The notes beneath the pieces are model-generated. The model saw only the letters and a list, made by a program, of their open reading frames with translations. It had not been told where the DNA came from and did no database searches. A program made the position numbers and the translations under genes. Below are positions 35,390 through 43,911 of a DNA stretch of 64,000 nucleotides, one piece after another (position 1 is the first letter of the stretch; each line of letters begins with the position of its first letter). This DNA is from Halobacterium noricense (GTDB taxonomy: Archaea > Halobacteriota > Halobacteria > Halobacteriales > Halobacteriaceae): assembly GCF_021233435.1 (NCBI RefSeq), contig NZ_CP089468.1:1488001-1552000 (forward strand), in the 5' to 3' direction.

Positions 35390-37342
35390 ATGACGGTTAG
35401 TCAATTGGATATCTCAGCGGTCACGGTATTGGGTGCAGGTAGCATGGGGCACGGGATTGCGGAAGTCGCCTCAATCGCCGGCTACGATGTCGTCCTTCGC
35501 GACGTCAAGGAAGAATACGTCCAAGACGGTTACGAGCAACTTGAATGGAGCGTCGAAAAACTCGCCGAGAAGGGGCAGGTCGAGGAAGACGCGGGAACGA
35601 TTCTCAACCGGATCGAGACCACGACGGATCTCGACGACGCCGTCGCTGACGCTGACATCGTTATTGAGGCGGCCCCTGAGAACCTCGACCTGAAACAGGA
35701 TATTTTCAGTAACATCGAAGCTGCGACGGATGAGAATACTATTATCGCGACAAATACTTCGAGTCTCCGCGTTTCCGACATCGCCAGTGAGACGGAACGG
35801 CCTGCTCGTTGTTGCGGACTCCACTTCTTCAATCCACCCGTAAAGATGGATCTTGTTGAGGTCGTCTCTGGTGAAGCGACCGCCGAATCGGTTGCAGAGG
35901 CAGCGTACGAGTTCGCCGAGTCACTCGATAAGACGCCGATTCGTGTCCAAAAGGACGTTCCGGAGTTCGTTGTCAACAACGTCCTCACGCCGTTTATGGA
36001 GGAAGCCGGCTGGATGCTCGACGATGGTTCCGCGTCTATTGAGGGCGTTGATGCGGCGATGGTGTACGAACGAGGCTACCCGATGGGGCCCTGCGAGCTC
36101 AACGACTTTGGTGGGTTGGACGTGCTCGTCCATACGCGCGAACAGTGGAAAAATCCGATTCCCGAGTCGGTTCACCAGCGGTTCGAGGCCGAGGAACTCG
36201 GCCGCAAAACCGGGCAGGGGTTTTACGACTACGAAGACGGCGACGGTGTTTCCTACGTCCCCGAAGACGCGGAGGGCGTCGACACGCTCCGCATCGAGGC
36301 ACGGATGGTGAACGCCGCTGCTCGGCTCGTCGGAGAGAGTGTCGCCTCTCCGGAAGCGATCGACATCGGGATGCGTCTCGGTGGCCGCTTCCCGGAAGGG
36401 ACGTGCCGAACCGGCGACAAAGTCGGTCTGGATCGCGTGCTTGAGAAACTCGAATCGTTGCACGACGAGACCGGAGCTGACCGATACGAGCCCGCAGACT
36501 ATCTCGTGGAGCTCGTCGAGAACGGTCAGACCGGCGAAGAGGCAGGGGAAGGATTCTACGACTACACCGGCGATGGGCCGTACTTCTACGTGAACCACGA
36601 ACTCGACGACAGGGGCGTCCTCCACGTCACGCTCGACCGTCAGGAACGGCTCAACGCGTTCAACGACGACATGTTCGCGGAAGTGGAAACCCTGCTGACG
36701 TCAGTCGATACGGACGAGGTTCAATGTGTGGTCTTCGCGGGCGCTGGGGACACATTCAGCGCCGGGGCCGACGTTTCGGCGTTCCCGACGATGGAACCGG
36801 CCGAGATGATGGATGTTGATGAATCTATGGTCGCAGTAGCGGAATTCGACCGGCCGACAATCGCGAAAATAGACGGGCACTGCCTCGGTGCTGGACTGGA
36901 ACTCTCCCTAGCCTGTGACTTCCGTATTGCGACAGAAGACTCCACTCTCGGCGCACCTGAGATCGACTTAGGGTTGATCCCAGGTGGCGGCGGTACACAA
37001 CGGCTCGTTCGGTTAGTCGGTGAACCGCTTGCAAAAGAACTCATTCTTCGAGGCAAGCATATTCCGGCATCGAAAGCGGACGACTGGAACCTCGTCCACC
37101 AGGCCGTTGCAAGTGATGACCTTGACGAAGCCGTCGGGTCATACATCTCCGACATGGTTCAGGGGCCGCCGATTGCGCTCAAAGTTGCCAAGGACGTCAT
37201 CAACACTGGCCGTGATGTCGACCTTGAATCCGGTCTCAAACTCGAGAAACAGGGCTTCAGCACTCTCATGACCACCGACGACATGGTCGAGGGCGTCACT
37301 GCGTTCCGTGAAGACCGCGACCCCCACTTCGAAGGACGGTGA
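35390..37342 (+). CDS. 3-Hydroxyacyl-CoA dehydrogenase / enoyl-CoA hydratase fusion
   Basis: A 650-residue bifunctional beta-oxidation enzyme. The dehydrogenase is N-terminal (about 1-385): Rossmann motif GAGSMGHGIAEV at 15-26, CGLHFFNPPVKMDLVEVV with the catalytic His near 144, NNVLTPFMEEAGWML, and two C-terminal-type domains each ending in a GxGFYDY motif. The hydratase (about 395-650) has the oxyanion loop GAGDTFSAGADVSAF and both crotonase Glu positions (GAPEIDLGLIPGGGGTQRL and LAKELILRG). This order is opposite to bacterial FadB and usual in archaea. It would hydrate and oxidise the products of ring opening. Confidence 0.93.
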   Translation: MTVSQLDISAVTVLGAGSMGHGIAEVASIAGYDVVLRDVKEEYVQDGYEQLEWSVEKLAEKGQVEEDAGTILNRIETTTDLDDAVADADIVIEAAPENLDLKQDIFSNIEAATDENTIIATNTSSLRVSDIASETERPARCCGLHFFNPPVKMDLVEVVSGEATAESVAEAAYEFAESLDKTPIRVQKDVPEFVVNNVLTPFMEEAGWMLDDGSASIEGVDAAMVYERGYPMGPCELNDFGGLDVLVHTREQWKNPIPESVHQRFEAEELGRKTGQGFYDYEDGDGVSYVPEDAEGVDTLRIEARMVNAAARLVGESVASPEAIDIGMRLGGRFPEGTCRTGDKVGLDRVLEKLESLHDETGADRYEPADYLVELVENGQTGEEAGEGFYDYTGDGPYFYVNHELDDRGVLHVTLDRQERLNAFNDDMFAEVETLLTSVDTDEVQCVVFAGAGDTFSAGADVSAFPTMEPAEMMDVDESMVAVAEFDRPTIAKIDGHCLGAGLELSLACDFRIATEDSTLGAPEIDLGLIPGGGGTQRLVRLVGEPLAKELILRGKHIPASKADDWNLVHQAVASDDLDEAVGSYISDMVQGPPIALKVAKDVINTGRDVDLESGLKLEKQGFSTLMTTDDMVEGVTAFREDRDPHFEGR

Positions 37343-37398
37343 CCTGTTCCAACCGGTAAATCAACAAGGCCAGAGTGTATGCACAACATTACCACGCC

Positions 37399-39033
37399 AT
37401 GATGGACTACGACCTCACCCTCACGAAAACACTGCAGCGGGCCGTTACCCAGTTCCCACACAAGGAAATCGCCACTAAACTACCCGACGGAAGCTACCAT
37501 CGATACACGTACGCGGACGCGTACGACCGGATCTGCCAGTTGGCGCACGCACTCGACGAATTCGGCCTTGATCAAGGGAACCGTGTGTCGGTCATGGCAG
37601 CCAATCACTACCGCCACTACGAGCTCTACTACGGCCCGTCCTGCAGCGGCCGTAGCATCCACATGACGAACCACCGACTTCCACGGTCGCACCTCGTGAA
37701 AATCATCAACGAGGCCGAGGACCGACTGCTCTTCGTCGACCCGGCATTTCTGGACACGGCTGAGTCTATTGCACCGGACCTGGATACTGTCGAAGAATTC
37801 GTCGTGCTGGACGACGAGGTACCTGAAACGTCCCTTGAGCCCGTCACCGACTATGAGTCGTTCATCTCAGGATATCAGACCGACTACGACTGGCCGGACC
37901 TTGACGAGGAGACTGAATGTGGGATTTGCTATACGTCAGGGACAACGGGCCTCCCGAAGGGTGCGACCTACTCCCATCGTGGCCTCTATCTCCTGAGCAT
38001 GAATTACGGCGCAAAAGATACATTCGGGATTTGCGAATCAGACGTCATCTTGCCCGTCGTGCCGATGTTTCATGTCAACGGCTGGTGCCTTCCGTATAGC
38101 GGCACGTTCTACGGGTCCTCATTTGTCCTGCCTGGCCAGCACACCGAACTTGGGGACGTTGAGGGGATGATTCGGGCAGAATCAGTGACTGTCGCGGCGG
38201 CCGTCCCGACAATCTGGACGGACATGGCGAACTATCTCGACGAGACACCTGATGCCGATATTAGTTCGCTCGACCGTATTCTGACCGGCGGTAGCTCGCC
38301 GCCCCCAGCAATCATGCGGCGGTTCGAACAGGAATTCGATGCGCCGATCATTCAGGGCTATGGGATGACCGAAGCATCCCCGCATCTGGTGAACACGCTC
38401 GTCACGACGGAAGTTCAGGAGCTTCCCGAAGAAGAACAGTACGATCTCAAGACCAAGCCCGGGATGCCGGTTCCGGGAGTCGAACTCCGGCTTCGAGACG
38501 AAGGCGGTGAACTAGTACCGCACGACGGTGAGGCTAAGGGAGAAATCCAGGCGAGAGGCCCCTGGATAATCGAGGAATACTACAAACGCCCTGACGCTAC
38601 GAAGAGTTCCTTTACCGATGATGGTTGGTTCAAGACTGGTGACATCGGGACCATCGGTGAGTATGGATACCTCGACGTTGTCGACCGCGTCGACGACATT
38701 ATTAAAAGCGGTGGCGAGTGGATCTCCTCAGTAGAGCTTGAGAACGAAATCATCGCCCACGACACCGTAGCGGAAGCCTCCGTCGTTGGTGTCGACCACG
38801 AGCGATGGCAGGAGCGGCCGGTTGCCTATGTAGTCACGACCGACGACCTCAATGAAACCGCACTCCGCAAATATTTACTGGAGACATTCCCGAAATGGTG
38901 GCTTCCAGACCTTTTCGTGTTCACTGACGAACTCCCCCGGACGAGCACGGGGAAGTACGACAAGCAGGCAATCCGCTCCTCGTTTAAACAGGAGTTCGGA
39001 TCACTACCCACGGAAGAGAACGACGCCAACTAA
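37399..39033 (+). CDS. Acyl-CoA synthetase (AMP-binding, fatty-acid/aryl type)
   Basis: A 544-residue member of the ANL family. Marks: YTSGTTGLPKGATYSHRG (P-loop), PMFHVNGWCLPY, QGYGMTEASP, GWFKTGDIG, IKSGGEWISSVELEN and the catalytic Lys region RTSTGKYDKQAI near the C-terminus. The start MMDYDLTLTK at 37399 is taken since the first eight codons of the longer frame are poorly alike to the family. It resembles medium/long-chain fatty-acyl-CoA ligases of haloarchaea; the substrate in this island could be an aromatic or branched acid. It follows the fusion gene by 56 bases and may share its transcript. Confidence 0.9.
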   Translation: MMDYDLTLTKTLQRAVTQFPHKEIATKLPDGSYHRYTYADAYDRICQLAHALDEFGLDQGNRVSVMAANHYRHYELYYGPSCSGRSIHMTNHRLPRSHLVKIINEAEDRLLFVDPAFLDTAESIAPDLDTVEEFVVLDDEVPETSLEPVTDYESFISGYQTDYDWPDLDEETECGICYTSGTTGLPKGATYSHRGLYLLSMNYGAKDTFGICESDVILPVVPMFHVNGWCLPYSGTFYGSSFVLPGQHTELGDVEGMIRAESVTVAAAVPTIWTDMANYLDETPDADISSLDRILTGGSSPPPAIMRRFEQEFDAPIIQGYGMTEASPHLVNTLVTTEVQELPEEEQYDLKTKPGMPVPGVELRLRDEGGELVPHDGEAKGEIQARGPWIIEEYYKRPDATKSSFTDDGWFKTGDIGTIGEYGYLDVVDRVDDIIKSGGEWISSVELENEIIAHDTVAEASVVGVDHERWQERPVAYVVTTDDLNETALRKYLLETFPKWWLPDLFVFTDELPRTSTGKYDKQAIRSSFKQEFGSLPTEENDAN

Positions 39034-39173
39034 GCGTATTGATGCCTTCCTCCTGAAGGTACAGGTCTCTTCTCCTATCTAGTCCAGGGGGGAAGCTGAC
39101 GCTCTTCTATACTACAGGCAAGAAATGTGATGGGGGGTAATCTTCTGCGAGTGAGTCCATCACCGCCAACCAG

Positions 39174-39709
39174 GTAGTGTTCAGATAAGCAGTTTCCAGC
39201 AGCAGAGTTGTGGGGAACAGCTGAAAGCCCTCGGCAGTCTCGACCGTCGGGAGACTCGCAGTGCTCGTCTCCCGTGGTCTCGTTCGTTGCACTCACGACA
39301 CTCCCGCGGCTCGCTGTCGCCGACGGGCATAGCCCGCCGGCTGCCTGAGAGAGCTTGCTCCCTCTCTGTCGCCGAAAGAGCGCACAGCGCTCTTTCGAGA
39401 GCAGGCGAACGCAAAGCGTTCGCCGCCCTCGCAAATTGCGACGAGAGACGCCGTCGGCGTCTCTCGGTCGACTGCGGAAGACGCGTCGCGTCTTCCGAAC
39501 GCCGGGGTTCGTTGAGTGGGCGGTCGGCTACGCCGACCGGCGCAAAACGTGGCGGCGAAGCCGCCACGCGCGCCTCGCCCCTTCAATCCGCCGGAAATCT
39601 CCGATTTCCGAGGCCTCGGGAGAGCGTTGCTCTCCCGGCGACCGCCAGGATTACCGGCTGATTCGCCGGCTGAAGCTGTGTTCAGACGTATCCTTATCTG
39701 AACACCACC
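39174..39709 (-). mobile_element. Non-coding hairpin-array element, copy B (536 bp), inverted relative to copy A
   Basis: The ends read GGTAGTGTTCAGATAAG and, from the right, GGTGGTGTTCAGATAAG. Read on the minus strand it follows copy A over most of its length, with the same hairpins: arms GGGAGAGC (loop GTT), GGAAATC (TCC), CGTGGCGGC (GAA), CGGTCGGC (TAC), CGAGAGACGCC (GTC), GGCGAACGC (AAA), CGAAAGAGCGC (ACA), plus one not in A, CGGAAGACGC (GTC, 39476-39498). Two stems carry single mismatches (GCCGACGGGC and GAGAGAGC arms). The flanking octamers (GCCAACCA and TCTCGGCC) differ, so no target duplication is left. The 50 bases at its left end differ from A but match element C. Confidence 0.78.
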
Positions 39710-39884
39710 TCTCGGCCAGACAGTATCACGCGCCCATAGTTGTAATCCTCGTGGCGGCACTACTTGATCTGAACTAGGTTCGATTATATCGAAATTAGTG
39801 TCGGATCATCAGCAACGACCAACGAACAGCTGTAACTAGGCCTAATTCCGTCCTCACAGCAGCTGACTCACTACGGGCGAATAT

Positions 39885-40643
39885 TTATTCTAGGTTGTTG
39901 CCACCGAGCACTCGGCCTGCACCAGGGACCTGTGTGCTAAGATTGAGATGGTCCAGTATTTCGTACGTCGTTGCAGTCGCAGCAGAGAACACTGGCAGGC
40001 CGAACTTGTCTTCTGCGGCCTGAATCGACGCTAGGGACGGCATCTGAACACAGGATGAGAGAACGAGTGCATCAGCATCCGCCGTATCTAGGTCCTCCGC
40101 AATAGAGAGTAGATTCCGTTGATCGAGCTGCGCAACCTCGAGATTGTCCGGACATTCGAGTGCCTCATAATCGATGACGTCGACACCAGTTTCCTCGAAG
40201 TACTCGATCATCGTCTCCACGAGTTCCTCCATATACGGAGCGATCAGTACCACCTTCTCAGCCTCCAACCGTTCAAGCGACCGCACGAGCGCGCCAGCAC
40301 TGGTCACAACGGGTGCACCCCCACCATTTTCGACGGTTTTCTGGTGGAGTTTGGCCTCGCTCTCTTCGTGGTATCCTGGGCCCTGAGCCATAATCCCGAT
40401 CAGGCAGGCGTACGCGATTACGTCGCAACGAGCGTCCGAAAGCAGTGTCGCACATTTTTCGGACTGTTCGTCCATTCGCTCTAACTCCTCCGCAGTTACA
40501 CTCTGCATCCGCATCCGGCTAGAATGGAAGGTGAAGCTCTCCTCGTAGATCTCGGGGCGATTGTCTAACATCGCAGGAACTTCTGTCTCCATCGTGACGT
40601 TCGAGCTTGGGACGATCATCCCAATCCGGAAGTTGTCTGTCAT
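39885..40643 (-). CDS. Maleate cis-trans isomerase-like protein (Asp/Glu racemase superfamily)
   Basis: A 252-residue cytoplasmic protein of the maleate isomerase/arylmalonate decarboxylase group. Both catalytic cysteines are present, Cys80 in IAYACLIG and Cys198 in VLSSCVQMPS; their spacing of 118 is the same as in characterised maleate isomerases. The substrate loop VPSSNVTMETEVP near 11-23 is also kept. Maleate isomerase turns maleate to fumarate at the end of nicotinate and some aromatic (maleamate-forming) routes. The gene stands alone on the minus strand between element B and the amidohydrolase/Rieske pair. A racemase or decarboxylase role remains possible, but two Cys argue against the one-Cys arylmalonate decarboxylase type. 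Confidence 0.82.
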   Translation of the reverse strand: MTDNFRIGMIVPSSNVTMETEVPAMLDNRPEIYEESFTFHSSRMRMQSVTAEELERMDEQSEKCATLLSDARCDVIAYACLIGIMAQGPGYHEESEAKLHQKTVENGGGAPVVTSAGALVRSLERLEAEKVVLIAPYMEELVETMIEYFEETGVDVIDYEALECPDNLEVAQLDQRNLLSIAEDLDTADADALVLSSCVQMPSLASIQAAEDKFGLPVFSAATATTYEILDHLNLSTQVPGAGRVLGGNNLE

Positions 40644-40800
40644 AGCGCAGTCAGAGATTCTTTGCTTACCAGGATAAGCCTTGGGAGAACTGCAAGTATC
40701 TATTCTAGAGCGGGCTCTTCGCCCCTCCTAATCAGTATCAGCGTGGCTCCATTCCAAACAACAGTAAACTATATCAATCGTCTCTCACAATTGGCTATGC

Positions 40801-41937
40801 ATGGGAACGTCTACCGACCAGTTAGATCCGGACCGTGAGGTCCCTGAACAAGCGTTCGAGGACCACATCATCGACCTCGACTTCCACGTCAACCCCATGG
40901 AAGAGGAGTTACTGTCGTACGTCGACGACAGCGTGGTTCGAGACAAACTCTCGACCGAGTTCGGTGCCACACCGGTCAAAGGCAAGTGGGACGCCGCATT
41001 CGCGATCAAAGAAGGGACCGAAGGGCTATTCACGCAAGGACGGGCCAAATACGCTGATGACGTTCGTGAAGCCTGCGAGAAATTCGCTATCGACGAGCCC
41101 ATCGTCAATCCCGGGATTAACAACCTCAATCTCCAGCACAACCCCGTATTGAAAAACGGCGTCGCACAGGCGGCGAACGACTATATGCTGGACCACTTCG
41201 CCGACGAAGGAGTGGCGACGTCGATGATGGTCCCGAAGTGGGATCCTGAATACGCCGTCGAGGAAATCGAACGGGTTGGCAGCGAGGACAACATCGTGGC
41301 GGCGTACTCCTGGTTCGACCCGAAAGTCCCGTGGGGGAGCGAGCAGTTCGACCCCGTCTTCGAAGCACTGGTTGAAAACGACCTCCCGCTGTTGCTTCAT
41401 GGGTCGCTCGCGTACTGGCCGCAGCAGTCCTACATCGGGGACGAGATGCTGACCTGGACCGAAGTGCTCGGATTCGATTGGCCGATACATGGCATGGTCA
41501 ACGTGGTCAATATGATCATGCGTGGCGTCTTCGACCGATTCCCCGATCTGAACGTCGTCCTTCAGGAAGCCGGACACTGGTGGGTGCCGTTCGTCCGCTA
41601 TCGGATGGACGAATTCTACGAGATGCATCCGGAAGACATCAAAATCACGCCGCGAAAGCACAACTCCGGCGAGCAGTATCTCGACAGAACCCCCAGCGAA
41701 TATCTCCGCGACAACTTCTACCTCTGCACACAGCCGTTCGCATTACCCCGGAATGCGGGCGACGCAGAGGATATGTTGAATCTCAGCCTCGCGGAAGACA
41801 TGTTCATCTATTCCAGCGACTGGCCACACCAGACGCTTGACCCGCCGACGTGGTTCTACACGTCGCGTGCCTTCGACGAGAACACCCGAGAGTCAATCCT
41901 CCACAAAAACGCCGAAGAGATCCTCCGGCTCTCATAA
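40801..41937 (+). CDS. ACMSD-like amidohydrolase family protein with variant metal motif
   Basis: A 378-residue member of the amidohydrolase_2 family. The first-strand motif is IIDLDFHVNP, so the usual second His (HxH) is Asn, as in subfamilies with a DxH-type site. Other marks: LLLHGSLAYWPQ, VVLQEAGHWWVPFVRYRMDEFY (about 241-262) and YSSDWPHQTLDPP near the C-terminus, where the SDWPH motif takes the place of SDYPH. Proteins like it occur next to aromatic-degradation genes. It is followed after two bases by a Rieske ferredoxin gene, so a paired function is likely. It is a distant paralogue of the 34425 gene. Confidence 0.8.
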   Translation: MGTSTDQLDPDREVPEQAFEDHIIDLDFHVNPMEEELLSYVDDSVVRDKLSTEFGATPVKGKWDAAFAIKEGTEGLFTQGRAKYADDVREACEKFAIDEPIVNPGINNLNLQHNPVLKNGVAQAANDYMLDHFADEGVATSMMVPKWDPEYAVEEIERVGSEDNIVAAYSWFDPKVPWGSEQFDPVFEALVENDLPLLLHGSLAYWPQQSYIGDEMLTWTEVLGFDWPIHGMVNVVNMIMRGVFDRFPDLNVVLQEAGHWWVPFVRYRMDEFYEMHPEDIKITPRKHNSGEQYLDRTPSEYLRDNFYLCTQPFALPRNAGDAEDMLNLSLAEDMFIYSSDWPHQTLDPPTWFYTSRAFDENTRESILHKNAEEILRLS

Positions 41938-41939
41938 TT

Positions 41940-42317
41940 ATGAGTACAAAATCACCATTCGACGATCGCTTCACCAAAGTCGCCGAAACTGATGAAATCG
42001 AACGAGGAGACGGAATCGCTGTAGACGTGAATGGGATTGAAGTCGCCGTGTTCAACGTCAACGGTGAGTTCTACGCGATTAGTAACGTGTGTGCTCATCA
42101 GTGCGCCCCGCTCGACAAGGCGGGTGAACAGAAGATCAACGCCGACGACACGTGGACAGACACGCGTGGAGGGGTTAACGAAGACGCTTGCACTGTAAGC
42201 TGTCCATGGCATCTCTGGGAGTGGGACCTCGAGACCGGCGAACACGAAGCATCCGGGAAGCGCATCGGTACTTTCGACGTCGAAGTAGCTGATGGAGACG
42301 TGTACGTCGGGATCTGA
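41940..42317 (+). CDS. Rieske-type [2Fe-2S] ferredoxin
   Basis: A 125-residue soluble Rieske protein. The cluster ligands are visible: Cys51-x-His53 in NVCAHQC and Cys88-x2-His91 in SCPWHLWEW. Small Rieske ferredoxins pass electrons to ring-hydroxylating or other oxygenases. The insert of about 15 residues between the two ligand boxes (INADDTWTDTRGGVNED) is longer than in the shortest family members. The start at 41940 is two bases after the stop of the amidohydrolase gene; together they form one transcript. No oxygenase alpha subunit is in the window. Confidence 0.88.
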   Translation: MSTKSPFDDRFTKVAETDEIERGDGIAVDVNGIEVAVFNVNGEFYAISNVCAHQCAPLDKAGEQKINADDTWTDTRGGVNEDACTVSCPWHLWEWDLETGEHEASGKRIGTFDVEVADGDVYVGI

Positions 42318-42443
42318 CCTGCCCGTCACGCCCCTCTCGGCTCGACCTCCCACTCCCTGATTTACTGGGCCCGTGAGTGTTCGTTGCTGGCCTCAGAACG
42401 TTCTCGGTTGTACCTCACGTTCCACCGCTACGCCCACGAATAG

Positions 42444-43060
42444 GGCGGTGTTCAGATTAGCTGATTCCATGCGAAGGTGAAGGATTCGATCATCGGCGGT
42501 GGCTGCGTCGGCGTTGCTGAAATAGTTCGAGAACAAGGAGGTTTGTCGTTTTATTTCTTGGGAGACACGTTCGACAGCATTCCACTTTCCGTGGCGTTCA
42601 TACTGGAATCGAAATCCGTATCGACGACAGGCTTCTTTCAGCGGTGTTGCGCCATCATCGAGAAATACGGCATTATCGACATCGTGTTTCTCGCAGAGTT
42701 GTGCGAAAAACGAGCGAGCAATAACGTTGGTTCGAGTCGGATCACAATTCCGTCAACCCCGACGTGATTCGGATTCCGTCCAGCGTCGTGGGGACCGGAT
42801 TTGTGCAGCAGTTCTCAGCGGGGGACCATACACGCTCGACAGCTCGATACCGAATACCTCAAGAATAGAGACAGTACTCGAAAGCGAGAGTCCACCAAGA
42901 TGTAGCTGGATACTGAGCGCCATCAGCAGCTGCGATATCGCTTCTCGTTCAACAAACGCTAAGTCGTTCTGGTCGATACTCCCGCTGAGGCGAGCGCTAT
43001 CGGGATGAATTATTCAAGAAATGCTCCGCGTCACCGGTCAATCCTTATCTGAACATTTCC
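42444..43060 (-). mobile_element. Degraded IS6-family element with the same terminal repeats as the hairpin elements
   Basis: The ends read GGCGGTGTTCAGATTAGC (from 42444) and, inwards from 43060, GGAAATGTTCAGATAAGG. The inside carries a degraded IS6 transposase on the minus strand. It is about 617 bp, roughly 150-200 bases shorter than a normal IS6 element because of internal deletion. Flanking octamers ACGAATAG and GACACAAC do not match. The shared end sequence makes this family the likely source of the enzyme that moved the three hairpin/miniature elements. Confidence 0.75.
42452..43007 (-). pseudogene. IS6-family transposase remnant
   Basis: On the minus strand the frame reads (start codon lost, CAT in place of ATG at 43007) PDSARLSGSIDQNDLAFVER, then LGGLSLSSTVSILEVFGIEL. 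A damaged stretch follows with a stop. Another frame gives NPNHVGVDGIVIRLE, where the first catalytic Asp of the DDE triad is still present, and then jumps to LLLARFFAQLCEKHDVDNAV, which shows an internal deletion of the segment after the first Asp. The end (ACRRYGFRFQYERHGKWNAV, QEIKRQTSLFSNYFSNADA) is recognisable with further changes. It cannot encode an active enzyme. Confidence 0.8.
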
Positions 43061-43125
43061 GACACAACGCCCCCAATTTTGAAAACTAGATGCAATCAGA
43101 GAGGCCGTTTAGTGACGTACAAGAA

Positions 43126-43905
43126 CTAGCGACGCATGTATCCACCGTCGACGTGGAGTGTCTCTCCGGTTATCCAACTTGCGGCGTCACTTGCGAGAAA
43201 AACCACGCCATCCGCGACTTCTTCAGGCTGTCCGACACGGCCGAGTGCGTATGATTCGCCGAGTTTCTCACGATACTTCTCGACGAAATCTTTCGTCGAT
43301 TCCGTTTCCACGGTCCCGGGACAGACGCAGTTGACTCGAACACCCGAATCGCCGACCTCGGCGGCGAGTGTCTTCGTAAATGACCGGTTAGCAGCCTTGG
43401 AGGCGCCATACACCGATAATCCGGGATCGTTACCGCGATAGGATGAACTGGCGTAATTGATGATGCTGCCTTCGCCACGCTCAATCATCCCCGGAAGGGC
43501 GGCATGCGTACAGTTGAGCGTTCCGTACAGTGAGACCTGAAGCTTCTCGTCCCAGTCTTCAGGTTCAGAGTCTACGAAGTCCTGGCTGCCAGCCTTGCCG
43601 GCATTATTGACGAGTACGTCGAGACGACCAAATTCTTCCACGGTCGCTTCAACCATAGCCACGGCAGCGTCGTAATCCGTGACATCGGTCTCATGACCGA
43701 TTGCCCGTCCATCATATTCGTCCGAGATGCGCTCAGCGACGGCTTCCGCGCGTTCACCGTGGTGGTCTGTAACGACAACGTTGGCGCCAAGCGAACCGAA
43801 GGCCTCCGCCACGGATGCCCCGATCCCTTTTCCGGCGCCCGTTATGCATACAGTCTGCCCCTCGAAATTGAAGGCCTCGAGGACGTTGGAGTGACTAGCT
43901 GACAC
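43126..43905 (-). CDS. SDR-family oxidoreductase
   Basis: A 259-residue classical SDR. Cofactor motif TGAGKGIG at about 20-27, NNAG near 97, catalytic Ser and Tyr-x3-Lys in YASSSYRG and YGASKAANR (Tyr near 165, Lys near 169), and the C-terminal GGYM motif. The Asp in VVTDHHG after the second strand favours NAD(H). It is co-directional with, and 6 bases downstream of, the enoyl-CoA hydratase gene, so it probably oxidises a 3-hydroxyacyl-CoA or a ring-derived alcohol in the same route. Confidence 0.9.
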   Translation of the reverse strand: MSASHSNVLEAFNFEGQTVCITGAGKGIGASVAEAFGSLGANVVVTDHHGERAEAVAERISDEYDGRAIGHETDVTDYDAAVAMVEATVEEFGRLDVLVNNAGKAGSQDFVDSEPEDWDEKLQVSLYGTLNCTHAALPGMIERGEGSIINYASSSYRGNDPGLSVYGASKAANRSFTKTLAAEVGDSGVRVNCVCPGTVETESTKDFVEKYREKLGESYALGRVGQPEEVADGVVFLASDAASWITGETLHVDGGYMRR

Positions 43906-43911
43906 GAATAC

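Noticed and set aside
39174-39709. CRISPR array
   Set aside because: The repeated look comes from different hairpins, not from identical repeats with equal spacers, and there are no cas genes.
23459-39709. Composite transposon made of copies A and B around the 26-39 kb genes
   Set aside because: A has its own target duplication, B has none, and the outer flanks of the pair do not match; the two copies seem independent.
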